64,000 bases of DNA from Bugulina stolonifera (lineage: Eukaryota > Bryozoa > Gymnolaemata > Cheilostomatida > Bugulidae), in assembly GCA_935421135.1 (NCBI GenBank), contig OW285195.1, positions 15,576,158 through 15,640,157 on the forward strand, read 5' to 3'. Of this stretch, positions 25,671 through 37,712 are shown piece after piece. Position 1 is the first letter of the stretch; every line of letters starts with the position of its first letter. The notes under the pieces are model-generated. The model searched no databases, had not been told where the DNA came from, and was given only the letters and a program-made list of their open reading frames with translations. A program made the translations under genes and the position numbers.

Positions 25671-28600
25671 ATGGCGGAGCTGTTCCTGGCTGCTAACAGG
25701 GAAGAAGCAGAAAATTTTATCAAATCTCTGCCAGCAGATAAAGTTCAAGAACAGCTACTAATCATCCATGTAGAGAGCGAAGAAGAAGTGAGGGGGTGGA
25801 CAGCACTGCATGAAGCTTCTAGAGAGGGAAAAACTGAAGTTGTAAAGTACTTGTGTAGCATAGCCTCACCACCAGAAGAATTAATTTTTGCACAAGACAA
25901 AGATGGAATGACTGCTATGAACTATGCTCAAAATGTTGAGATAGCTCAAGCCTTGGTTGAATCCGTTGATCCCTTGCGGCAGTCTGACTTCCTGTCTGCT
26001 ACAAACAATCAGCAGCAAACAGCATTCCACACTTTGGCTAGTTTGGATTCACCCGATGCGTTGAATTTCTTATCCAGGAAATATTTTCAAGATGAAAGAC
26101 ATTTGTTCCAAACGGATTCCTACGGAAGAACCCCACTCCATTACTGCAAAAGCAAAGCTACTGCTCAATTGTTCCTTGAACTGTTAGAGCCAGCAAACAG
26201 GAGAGATTTGATCCAATCTGTAGACAATGATGGGTGTACAGTACTACATATTTCCACCAAACACAAGTTGGCAAGTTCGAATCTAATTGGTTATCTTTGT
26301 TCATTAGAATCGCTTGGAGATGAACTCTCATTGGTGAAAGATAAAAAAGGGAGAACAGCCCTACATTATGCCCAAACAATGGAAACAGCAAAAACAATAA
26401 TAAAGAGTGTCAGTAAAATAGTTGCCAAAAGACTTGTACTTTCAACTGACCAAGAAGGTTATAGTGCATTGCATGTTATGGTTTCGAATGAATCGAGTGA
26501 GGATTTAGTCAAGTACATGTGCCTCGAAACTAGTTTTGGTGATGAATTGGCATTGTTAAGCTGTCAACAAGGTAGAACGGCATTACATCATGCAAAGCGG
26601 AAATCTACTGCACAGATTTTAGTTGAGTCAGTTTCACCAGCTAAAAGACCAAAACTTCTATGGACAAAAGATAAAGAAGAATTTATGCCATTGCATATGT
26701 GTGTCAGCGAAGGACATACTGATGTGGTGAAATTCTTATGTGAGAGTGAAGTCTTCTCGATCAAACTTTTACAACAGCAAACCAAGTTTCTTGGAACTCC
26801 ACTGCACTACGTCGACTCCAAGAAGATGGCGGAGATACTTCTTGAACCTCTAGAACCTTCTCTGCGTCGCGACCTGCTGATGATGGTCAACGAAGACGGC
26901 GAGACTCTGCTTCACTTGGCAGTGCTTGCTAATCACGTGGAACTAATCGAATATCTATGTCACATTGCTGATGAAAATCTACTCTGGACACAGAACAACA
27001 ATGGATGTACTGCATTATTTTTTGCAAAGAGTCAAGACGTAGCAGAGCAACTTGTTAACTCGGTTCAAGACCAAGAGAGATTTCTGCTAATCAAGGACGA
27101 AGGTAATGAAACTGCTCTTTTTTCGGCAATTGAGGACAGCCTGCTGGAAGTAGTTCAATATCTGTGTAGCTTTTCAGACATTTTGAGTGAGCTTTTATAT
27201 ACAATAGATGAGTTTGGTAGGACACCCCTGCACTTGGCTGAGACATCAGAAGTAGCACAGGTAATCATCGAAGCTCTACCTCCAGATAATAGAAGGGAAT
27301 ATATATTAAGCGTTGATGAGGATCAGCATACAATTCTACACGTTGCCGCAGGGAAAGGTTCAAATGATTTGGTTGAGTATTTATGCCTGTCAGATGACAC
27401 AGATGAAGAACTAATCTTGGCTAAAGATGATACCAGAAATACTGCAATGTTCTACCCAGACAATGCCGAAGTTCTTAAGTTCATGGTTGAAGCTTTAGAC
27501 GTTGACCAAATGCCAGATATTCTCACTTATCAAGATTTAGATGGCAATTCAATCTTGCTGTCTATTGTCAGGCTAGGAAGAGTTGATGCCGTTTCATATT
27601 TTCTGCAATTCGTTGAAGATGAACTTGACCAGGACGTTTTGGAGCACTGTTTGGGAATGAAGAACAAATGTGACCAGAATGTCTTTCACCTTGCAGCCAT
27701 ATCTCTAGCTTTCGCTGACACATATAAAGTGCTTCAAGACTACATTCATTGCGTGGACATGGAAGCTATGATGTCATCAGATGCTTATAATAACACGCCA
27801 ATGCACTATGTCGCTGCTAAGTATGCTACCACCATATTTGCTGACTTCATTCTTCATTTGCCGTTGTCGCTACGCCGGCAGTTTGTTTCGCTTAAAAATA
27901 CAAGTCAAACCAACTGCACAGATATCGTAAAAACAACATTTTTCTCTAAGAAATTTTTTCTCAGATCGGTTTTGTGCGAGTCTGATAAAATGCTTTCTTA
28001 TGAAGAAAAGTTCGATGAGTACAATCGCTTCAAATCTGGCAACTACAAGGAAATTTTAGAGGTACCCGAGGCACACATTAACTACGATGAGAATATTCTG
28101 CGTGTTCTAAAGTATGCGCTGAATGAATATTCCCTGCTTGACTCCGCCTATACTATTTCCCATACCTTATTCTCCTTGGCTGCAAGACTACGAGATGGTA
28201 CAAAGAAAGAATCATTAGTAAGTGCTAGATCTCAAAATGAATACTTTATCATTAATGCAAAAATGATTCTAGGCTTCATCAGCTTCTGTAGCATTCACGA
28301 TGGGAGACACTGCACCAGTTACATGTGTTGTGTTAGCACATACAATCCATTGTTCATTCTGCGTTTAGCCATTACTTATTTGTATCCACATCGCTTCAGG
28401 TTAAGAATCTGTCCGATGCCTTGTGCTTGTTCATAAACTATGATGAACTGGAGGAAGATGACCAGCTGCAATGTAAAATAAATAACATGGACACACATGC
28501 ATACCACGGAAAGCCCAAGGTAAACAAATATAATCAATCTTAATAGGTCATCACTGCTGTCAACAAGGTCAGTCAACAAGGTCAAGGTGTCATCTCTGCC

Positions 28601-31106
28601 ATGTGTCATCTGTATTTAGGTCTCTCACAACCTAGCGTATGAGCCATGCAATAGTTTGTCTGGTCAAGAAATTTGCGAAGCATATGCATAGCATGCTAGT
28701 ATGTGGTCCCATTCTGACGCTTGTTGAGGGTCAGGTCCTGATTCGCTTGCCTGCTTGTCAGCTAGTATAATATATACAGAATGTGTTGCACTGTTTTAGG
28801 TGGTAATCTTGGAAAGCACCAGTTCTATTGAGGAGATGGACTTAGTGGTACCAGGTCCTGATTATATCATTGTTGTAGTAGAGTACACAAGGACTGTACC
28901 AACCATGTAAGTAAAGTTATCTCCCCTCTCCAGCTAGTAATAACTTTGGACATATACATAAGCTTTATAGCCACCAACAGGCATGATGCATTATTTGTTG
29001 ACCTCTCCTTTAGCAATCCAAAACTGGAACTAGCCTACTTAGACATAAACAGATTCATTTGGGAGACCAAGAATGATGAAGAGGTGAAAGGTGTTAGTGT
29101 AAACTCTACGCTAGGCCACCGATACAACAGAGAGGATTGTCAGGTTGAATCCAGTCTGGCGAGTGTTTCCTTCGATGACATCATCCTGGTAGGTGAGGAC
29201 AAAGGGAGGGCTCTAATCATCTGCAACCAAAGTACCGGTAGACAGAACGATTTACGCAACGCAGTTACAGTGCTGAGAGACCAGCTCGAGCTGGAGGTAA
29301 TGTGGCAAATGTTGCACGAATAGTAATAGCTGATCATTCACTTCCTGCTTTGAATATTGATGACTTGAAGTTTTAAAATAAATTTTCAGGTGTCCGTAAA
29401 CGTCTGCAGGCTGCAGAAGCATGTACATGTAAGTGTAAGATCAAAATTTCTTGTCAGGCTAAAAATGTTAAAATATGTTTTAAAATAATAATCAAATCAA
29501 TATGTTCAAAATTTTAGGTGGATGTGCAGAGGGATCTTACAGCAAAGGAGATGGTAGAATCAATATCAGAGTTTTCTCTCAAGAAGGTTCATAGTTCTAT
29601 TGCAGTACTCGCTATCATGTCTCATGGTGCAGATGGTAGCATATCTGACACAGATCTTATAGGTGAATGCTCAGTACAAGAAATAGTAGATTCCATGTGT
29701 AGTGAGACACTGGGTAGAACACCAAAGGTAATTAGATTTGTAAATCAATCAACTATGTAGTCGCATACACAAATAATTATAATGCATGTTTTACTGCTTG
29801 TTTACGGCCTTGTTTTATAGTTGCAATCACACAACTTCTCGTAGCTCAAAATCATTCATTGTTTGTGGTCGGAGTAATTCGGGAGGTAATTGGGTTGAGG
29901 CTGGCATCACAATGCGTTTTCTTTATAAAGTTTCGAATGCGCAACCCTAACTATGCCAAAATAAGTTGCACCTCTGTTTTGTGGGAGGATTTCTCGATTT
30001 TTAGTCCTTCAGTATGTTATGACAACATATGTCAGTTGTCAAGTCAGTTATTTAGTAAACTCGCACGCCTACCTTACTGGTGAATTTGTAACACAATCTA
30101 ATCTAAAGACGGACATCCTGACCTTGACATTGTGCACTGTAAGCTGTAGCGGACGTTGTCATATGACATGCTGTAAATGTAACCTGTACAGTCACGTAGC
30201 AGCACCAGAATGCAGGATAAATATATTGTTCCTGCCATGATAGCACTTATTATAATCATGTGTAAGATACATGAAAATACATGTAGACAGTTAGATGTGT
30301 GCATACTGTACATACATACATTGTGCATGATATGGTAGTTATGCAATAGTGTAATTCTAAATACGTTTATTATTTTAGCTGATATTTCTATCGTTTTGTC
30401 GTGGTACGATTGGGAGACGTAATAGGACAGCCAACAGCGTTGAATGTGCAGTGGTCCCATGGCAAAATCTATCTGTGGATTCACACACGCACCCTGTTAG
30501 ACAAGTGCTTTCTGCAAAAGAGAAACATGAGGCATGGAGCACCGTACTGTTCCCAACATTTCAAGTTCCAGAAGATTGTTTTATCTGTTTTTCCACCCTT
30601 CCTGATAGCAAGTATGATATTACTACTCTAGTAGGTGAACAAAATGAGCACATACATGAAAATTTGAATCTTAATTTGTGTTTGACCAGCCTTCAAACCT
30701 TCATCCACACCTCACAAGTCACCCAAAATGTTGCCAAAAGCCGACTAATATCGTTAGATCCTATGACTACATGTGATTTACTTGTATTAATGTAGTACAA
30801 CCTACTGTTATATGTGCTAACAATTAAATTGCAAGATGAGACCTTTGCGATGTGTGCATTTGCTCTAACATGACCATTTGTGCTGTTTGTAGATCGATGC
30901 CTGGCATACTATTTGAAGTATTATCCAAATATTTAGCAGAGATTCAAAGACATTCAGCTAATAAGTCAACACAGACTATTGAGTTAGTAACTTTACTAAC
31001 TGATTTAGCTGGGCTGGTTAGAGAGAAGTCCAGAGTCACTCAGTACATGAACTACTGTTACAAAGTGAACAAGATGAGTAAGCCAGTCCATCTGAGTGTG
31101 TACTGA
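25671..31106 (+). CDS. Ankyrin-repeat protein with C-terminal caspase domain
   Basis: Seven exons: 25671-28217, 28400-28519, 28800-28906, 29014-29296, 29518-29727, 30379-30611, 30893-31106. Phases agree; 3714 nt, 1237 residues. Residues about 45-790 are roughly 19 ankyrin repeats (for example GRTALHYA, GETLLHLAVLANHVELIEYL). Residues 800-990 form a linker without a recognised CARD or DED. The caspase fold begins at GRALIICNQ (about 991), continues with VDVQRDLTAKEMVESI (1020-1035), and has the catalytic His in MSHG (H1055) and the catalytic Cys in SFCRG (C1096) where QACRG is usual. The p10-like part has ICFSTLPDSK but lacks the usual SWR. Cytosolic action is expected. The catalytic dyad is present, but the altered S1 region makes classic Asp specificity uncertain. 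The start ATG has a good context (CACAGATGG). Confidence 0.9.
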
Positions 31107-31422
31107 AAACTAACAACAAGTTATAAATCTGTAATGGTACAATCAGTGGTGTCCAGCGATTGGTTGTAGTGATGGTGATGACTATTCACAATTCATATTT
31201 ATCTATACACATGTATATAATATTGTACAAATTACTTTTGTATTTTATGACTGTTATGTTTTTGTATCCCTTTTACATCACCTTTTAGTGGTTACAAACT
31301 CTCTCATGTTAGCTGCTGTAAGAATTCACTGAATCACATCTAATCAGTTTAGTGCCCGGAGCCAATATAATATTGTAAATGTAATGATCCAATTATGATC
31401 CAAAAATTATCCACAGCCAGCA

Positions 31423-31470
31423 GAAGTTGTCTGCACCATGAACTTCTGGCTCTATAGTGCAGACAACTCC
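31423..31470. repeat. Hairpin GAAGTTGTCTGCAC / GTGCAGACAACTCC
   Basis: A 14-bp near-perfect inverted repeat with a 20-base loop, 317 bp after the caspase stop codon. It shares its ends with the hairpins at 7538 and 33231, so a dispersed MITE-like family is possible. Confidence 0.65.
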
Positions 31471-31627
31471 TAGGTAATAAATAACTGACTAATACTACAG
31501 TGTCCCCACTATGAATAGGGCATGTGAATGTAGCTAGCTGTGGATAGCTTTTCCAGCTTTTATATTTGCAAGCATGACTTGTGTACTGTATATTGATTTG
31601 AGGTGCATTCAGTCGTTTGCAAACAAG

Positions 31628-32824
31628 ATGGAAGGTGGTAAGTATCTCTCACTTCATCAAGGGAAATGATTATTGTACATATTCATTCTGTTCTATCTTT
31701 ATTCATTATATTTGTTAGATATTGAGTGTTTTGGTATTTTGGATGTCGTTTTACGGTAAATTTGTATACCTACTACCACATTGCATATATGTTCCAACAA
31801 AAACACCCAATGTGATGTCACAAAAGTTGGAGAAATAGGTTGAAGCAGGTGAACTAAATGCAGAGAACACTACATCAAGCTCAGGTATAGACACAACTAC
31901 ACTTAGTGCAATGTATTTTACTTGCTGTTTGGTAATCTATACAGAAATCAGTTGCAGTCATTTGGTTTCCACAGATGCAAACAGTTTGTGTTGAATTACA
32001 GTGATGAGGTAACACTACCTTATACATTTAGTGGATGAGACTAGACTGTAGAGTCTATACCCCAGTCTTTCTGTGAATGCACTGTTATAGCTCTGTTAAT
32101 ATTATGTACATGTATGTAGCTAGCAGTGCTACTAGTAGGATATCTTAAAATTGTGGTCTCTTTGAAAAGGAGTGGACAACTTCTCTACTTTTGTCACTGC
32201 ATTATTCTAACTTGTATTATCTAGGTGGTGATGTCAAAGTTACCTGCTATAGAAGAGGTTGGTGTATCAGACAACAATATCTACTCTCTGCCTAAGGAAC
32301 TTGATAAGCTACAGGGGAAGGTCAGAGCTAACATTTCGGGTACGTCTAACACCCACCCGCTCTGTGACTAGTAAATAAGTGGAGATGTATGGTCCATTAG
32401 TATTTTTCGTGAAAAAATCGAACTATAAACTTAAACAAGCACAGGACATGGTATGATACTGGCAAACAACAGTTAGGGGTTGAGTAAACCAAACCATCAT
32501 CAAAGCTATGTGTCAATCTGTCAACAAATCTATGAAAACATAACTACCATGGTTACCATGGAGACTGTTACCATAGACCATAAATACGTGGTCACATGAT
32601 CAACATAATTGAGACAAGTCATTTGGTATACTGTACTCTAAATATTTACTTACTTATAGTTGAGAGTCTGAAGCATCATACAATATTCTACTATAAATAA
32701 CCATCAGTACTAATACTCTGCTATTGAACTGTTGTATCTTATATATGATATGATATGTCTTACATATTCCTCCACAGGTCAGCAGAGTGTGACGGAGAGG
32801 AGATGCTACCAGAACTGTCACTAG
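31628..32824 (+). CDS. Small five-exon gene, possible SAM-like domain
   Basis: Exons 31628-31637, 31719-31755, 31945-32008, 32225-32339, 32778-32824 have GT/AG ends and agreeing phases (1,2,0,1), giving 90 residues. The first exon codes for only three residues plus one base (ATG GAA GGT G). The core, with LQSFGFHRCKQFV, EVVMSKLPAIEEVGV and LPKELDKLQGKV, has the spacing of hydrophobic residues and the L-x3-GV/GF turns of a SAM-type helical bundle, but this is inference from pattern. There is no signal peptide or membrane segment. It follows the caspase gene by 521 bp on the same strand. It might instead be a truncated fragment of a larger family member. Confidence 0.55.
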
Positions 32825-33186
32825 CACCAAAGAAGGCAACAAGTCAGCAGGGAGTCCAATGCAAACGGCCAACGAAATAGAGTCTAGCAACACCATGTAC
32901 CATAGATCACCATAGATCAACACAGATTCCCAGTAGCAATCAACTAAATGGACCTGATTGTTCAGCAAACAGAAGACCAGTATGACAGCTCATAGACTTT
33001 ACTTATTCACGACATCCACTAGAAATACATGTATGCATACTTTCACAATGCACTGTCAAGTTATATTATGCTACCACAATAAATGGTAAAGTTATAGAAA
33101 CATTCTAGTATTATTCTATCTAGTACATTCTAATATGGAAAGTCTTCTAATGTCACTGACCTCATACAAATTATAAAAAAATTGTC

Positions 33187-33214
33187 GGGGAGCCACCCTG
33201 CTGGGTGGCTCCCC
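33187..33214. repeat. Perfect 12-bp GC-rich hairpin
   Basis: GGGGAGCCACCC, TGCT loop, GGGTGGCTCCCC, followed by AT-rich sequence. It resembles a bacterial terminator in shape but lies between eukaryotic genes, 15 bp before the next hairpin. Confidence 0.7.
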
Positions 33215-33230
33215 TAATTATTTTTAATAT

Positions 33231-33265
33231 AGGAAGTTGTCGAATAAATGACAACTCCCTATATC
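33231..33265. repeat. Hairpin with AGGAAGTTGTC / GACAACTCCCT arms
   Basis: An inverted repeat around GAATAAAT, sharing its ends with the hairpins at 7538 and 31423. It directly follows the GC-rich hairpin. Confidence 0.6.
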
Positions 33266-33399
33266 ATAGCAGGCAAGGCAAGTCTTGGATCCCTCGACTT
33301 CAGAGCCTACTTATAGTAGTGGATGAGGCCTCCAGATTTTTTTAAGTCCTTCTGTACGGACTCAGCAATTCAGGGTTGGAAGCTTGCTGAAGGCCTTTT

Positions 33400-34550
33400 G
33401 TCAGTCTTGGCGCAGTTTGGATTTGAACCCACAGCCTCTGTATTGAGAGCTGAGCATTCTACCAACTGGGCCACTCTGACACCCTTGAAAGTAGAGTGTG
33501 GTATTTTCATGTGTTACTTATTAGCCAGCATACTGGCACTAATATAAAACACTCAAAACAATTTAGAATGCCACCAGACCTGGCTCAGTTGGGATTTGAA
33601 CCCACAGCCTCTGGATTGAGAGCTGAGCGTTCTACCAACTGGGCCACTCTGACACCCTGGAAAATAAGGTGTGGTATTTTCATGTGTTACTTATTAGCAA
33701 GCATAATGACACAAATATAAAACACTCAAAACAATTTAGAATGCCACCAGACCTGGCGCAGTTTGGATTTGAACCCACAGCCTCTGTATTGAGAGCTGAG
33801 CATTCTACCAACTGGGCCACTCTGACACCCTTGAAAGTAGAGTGTGGTATTTTCATCTGTTACTTATTAGCAAACATAATGACATAAATATAAAACACTC
33901 AAAACTATTTAGAATGCCGCCAGACCTGGCACAGTTGGGAGTTGAACCCACAGCCTCTGTATTGAGAGCTGAGCATTCTACCAACTGGGCCACTCTGACA
34001 CCCTTGAAAGTAGAGTGTGGTATTTTCATGTGTTACTTATTAGCCAGCATACTGGCACTAATATAAAACACTCAAAACAATTTAGAATGCCACCAGACCT
34101 GGCTCAGTTGGGATTTGAACCCACAGCCTCTGGATTGAGAGCTGAGCGTTCTACCAACTGGGCCACTCTGACACCCTGGAAAATAAGGTGTGGTATTTTC
34201 ATGTGTTACTTATTAGCAAGCATAATGACACAAATATAAAACACTCAAAACAATTAAGAATGCCACCAGACCTGGCGCAGTTTGGATTTGAACCCACAGC
34301 CTCTGTATTGAGAGCTGAGCATTCTACCAACTGGGCCACTCTGACACCCTTGAAAGTAGAGTGTGGTATTTTCATCTGTTACTTATTAGCAAACATAATG
34401 ACATAAATATAAAACACTCAAAACTATTTAGAATGCCGCCAGACCTGGCACAGTTGGGAGTTGAACCCACAGGCTCCACATTGAGAGCTGAGAATTCTAC
34501 CAACTGGTACACTCCGACACCCTTGAAAGTGTAGTTTAATATTTTGATGC
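33400..34550 (-). mobile_element. Tandem array of tRNA-derived SINE units
   Basis: Seven units with a 173-bp period. On the minus strand each unit reads like a tRNA: an A-box region around GTGGCCCAGTTGGTAGAA, then a B-box GGGTTCAAATCCC. The remaining 95 bp or so is a constant body. The second and fifth, and the third and sixth units match almost perfectly, so the array grew by a three-unit (519-bp) duplication. The plus-strand open frames of 72-74 codons in each unit are antisense to the tRNA region and are not genes. The last unit (from 34432) is diverged. Confidence 0.85.
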
Positions 34551-35189
34551 TTTAGTTATTAGCTCAAGAACCAGTTATAAAATAATAGAAACGGAATAAC
34601 TAACTAATAAACCCAATCCAAGATAGCACCAGAATAGGTGTAGTTGGCAAGTCTCTATATACATTGTATATACATGTATTGGTGAGCTAATCAGCCAGGA
34701 GACAGAGGATTTGAGTAACAAACTTGTATTTCATAGTAATCTAATAATAGTATACAATTGAGTAACATAATGTGTTATATGGAGACTTAAAATCATTTTA
34801 TAAAATGAAAACATAATACAATGTATGTGTTTATGCCCCGCCCCCTCCTCCTCCCCTTCCCCCCAATAATACAACATAATTGATCTAGAGGTATGACAAC
34901 TCCAACCACACTGTAATATTTGTCTGTACGGCATGGTGCACATTCACCAATGTCTGCAGTATGTATGTATGTATACAGATTACACTATAGGACACTGATA
35001 ATTAGAAAGTTCCTTATTCTTATTCAGTATATAGAGCAGAATACGCTTTTTAAGACATCTACTAACAGTACAGGTACAGTTTATATAGGACATGTAGGAT
35101 ATAGTACCTGTACACATGATACATGTATACACATACAGTGTATAGTAGATATACTGCATACTCTCTGTTATACAAGACTAGATATACAG
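34551..35189. other. Intergenic spacer
   Basis: AT-rich with TACATGTA and (TATG)n motifs, and a C-rich stretch at 34835-34863. No gene seen. Confidence 0.5.
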
Positions 35190-37235
35190 TTACAGTACAT
35201 CTTCATCTCGCAGGTAGGATACTGTGTCTGTATGTAAACTGTTGATGAATTCTTGGACTATGTTCTTCTTCCTCATATCTACAACAGGGGACACATAAAC
35301 ATATACTACATGTATGTACATTACAATGATATACAAATATAATACTAATAATATTAGTGTGCTATTGTACTGTAGTAAAAGTAACTCACTGTGGAATGTC
35401 TGGCTTATAGTTGAAGTAGAGAGAAGTCTCAAAGACACTCTAACCAGACCAGTTGTGGAGTCTTTGCTCTGCTGTGGAGAAGCAGTGATGTTCATTAGCT
35501 CTGAGTCTACCACACTAAGAGAGAAGAGGGTGAGGGCCTCTATCGTCTCAAGGTTTAATCTGTAACATCAAAAGAACCAAAGCTAAAATGATAATTTTCA
35601 TATGGGCAGTAGTCAGAGCGTGCAAACTGTGGGAGAGAAGGGGGAGGGGAGACACGTCCCTCGCTAGCAATGATTTAGTCTGATTCTCCGTCCATAACGG
35701 CTGTGATGGATTACTATTCAGTAGCAACTCTTCTACTCTATGATAACATTGATAAACAGTTATGAATAGTAGTACGGTACGCATTTTTTATATACTCATT
35801 GTAGATTTATTTCCTTCGTCTCATAATTACAACATTTTTTATAACCAGATGCAGTAGCACATGTATATATATGGACAATACACATACATGTAAATACATG
35901 TATAATATGTGTGGATATACAGTGTACATGTAGATATAAAATGATATAATTGTGTGTTTTAAGGAACTAATACAAAACAGCCGTTGAGGTTTCCCTATAA
36001 ATAGTACACCTACCTCCATTATGTACATCATAGTCAATTCTGTTCCGTTGTAACACTGATTTAATATAACCAGTAACGGTTCTCTCTTTCTGATGTCATC
36101 ATTAGCCTCAGTTCTCATACCCTCACAGGAAAGCCAGTCGAGACAATCTATTAACGTACCCAGAGATAGCCTTGTGTTCCTTACTAGAACCCGAACTACT
36201 CTCTCTATAAATAAACAGAGTCCAGAGGATGAGAAGGGTACTGAGTAAGTTACACAGAGTGAGTGGGTGACTGTCACCAGGGGGAGTTAAATCAGTGTAT
36301 ATGAGAGTTGAAGCTGTATCAAAGCAAGCGAGTGTTTATGATACGTATAAATCAACCCATTCTACATGTACATAGCATGTGCACACGTACATGTTTATAA
36401 TTGTGTAACTCTGTGGGATATAGAGGTGGACATACCTACCAAAGGGTGTGCTGTGTTTATGTTTATATTTTTATTATATTATGTACAATGCTCTCTAGAG
36501 TATATCTACATTCAACTGTATTATGGTGGTGAGTAGACAGTAGAGAGATCAAATGTTCACATACAGGTAGAGGCAGGTAAGGAATCTAAAACAGAGTCAT
36601 AGCCTACAGTCACCCGCAATACAGTACATGGTAGCAGCTAGAAACACAAGCTAACAGTAGACCCTCACCTTCAAATAGCATTCTTGTAGCCCTAGTTCCT
36701 CCACCAGCTGTATGGATCTAGTAGGGGGCATAGTAGAAGACGCACATGTAAGAGCCCTATACAAGGAGAACTGATCATCCCACAGATCTTGGTTAGTGTA
36801 GAATACCTGATAACAATATTTCATACAAGGTAAGACAAATCCTAATACAAAACTGGTATTGTGTAGGAAGTGGGTAACTCCTAATAAGGGAAATGGTTTA
36901 GGAGGTATTATCTTCTTATCCCTTCCCTTTAAAGAGTAGGTCTTGTAGAATTATATAATATATAATACATAAACAACTCACAGTCGATGAACTTGTATTG
37001 CACTAAGTATATAAATGTTATAAGCAGGTATGGTTGTATGTACTCCTAGATTATTAGGTACTTACAAGGCATAGAAACAGTCTCTCCTTGCACATGTCTA
37101 CATGTATACTGTGTAGTTGATTAGCTAAGAATTTACAGTCTGAAGTTTTAAGCGTACCCACACTCCCCCTCCTTAGTACCTCCCTTAGCTGAGCTACACT
37201 GGGGCTAAATTTGACCTCGATCATACTCAACAAAT
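35190..37235 (-). CDS. 3' part of an unrecognised helical protein gene
   Basis: Supported exons in transcript order: 37066-37235, 36669-36806, 36014-36202 (acceptor TATAGAG), 35390-35559, 35190-35278 (stop TAA). Joins are in phase except between the third and fourth. There the good donor at 36013 leaves phase 0 while the next exon needs two bases; an earlier GTACAT donor (ATGAT|GTACAT) or an unseen small exon (perhaps around 35600-35740) would solve this. The protein is rich in amphipathic helices (SPSVAQLREVLRRG, TRSIQLVEELGLQ, KNIVQEFINSLHTDTVSYL). The helix spacing in the first two exons is loosely like a death-superfamily domain, but I cannot claim homology. There are no membrane segments. 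The 5' exons were not found. Confidence 0.55.
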
Positions 37236-37712
37236 CTGTAAACACAGCAGTCTAACAATAAAGGGACAGGCAGACATGCTTATGCTTATCAACTACGTGA
37301 TACCGAGCAACTACTTGAGGATATACCGACTTGTTGTATGATATCCCCATAAGGTAAGCAACCTTCTACTAATAGAGCGGGTAGAGTTGTGGTCTTAAAA
37401 AGTAGCTACATGTAGCTGATGCTAAATCACTCAGTTAACTATTAATAGCGTTATACAATACTATACCCATGCTTGCTCTGCACAGTCAAACCCTATGTAC
37501 ATATATTATAGGCCTAGTCCCATGTTATGCAGTTTTATTACATAGGCCTAAAACTAAATGTCAATATCCCTAGTCGAGGTAGAAGCATGATCAGGTGTCA
37601 TATTTCCACTACAGGAGCTTAATCAAGCTAACACTTGAATAGCAAATTATGCAAAGGGTCATATAACCCTACAGCATACATACTGTTACTGACTGAGATT
37701 TCTTCTCATGGT

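Noticed and set aside
29390..29420. Extra small exon in the caspase gene
   Set aside because: The direct join 29296 to 29518 is in phase and gives the expected caspase strand (LELE-VDVQRDLTA).
33187..33214. Rho-independent terminator
   Set aside because: The shape fits, but the surroundings are animal nuclear genes with introns, where such terminators do not operate.
33323..34406. Six similar 72-74 codon frames as a gene family
   Set aside because: They are antisense to the tRNA-like region of SINE units and repeat with the 173-bp period.
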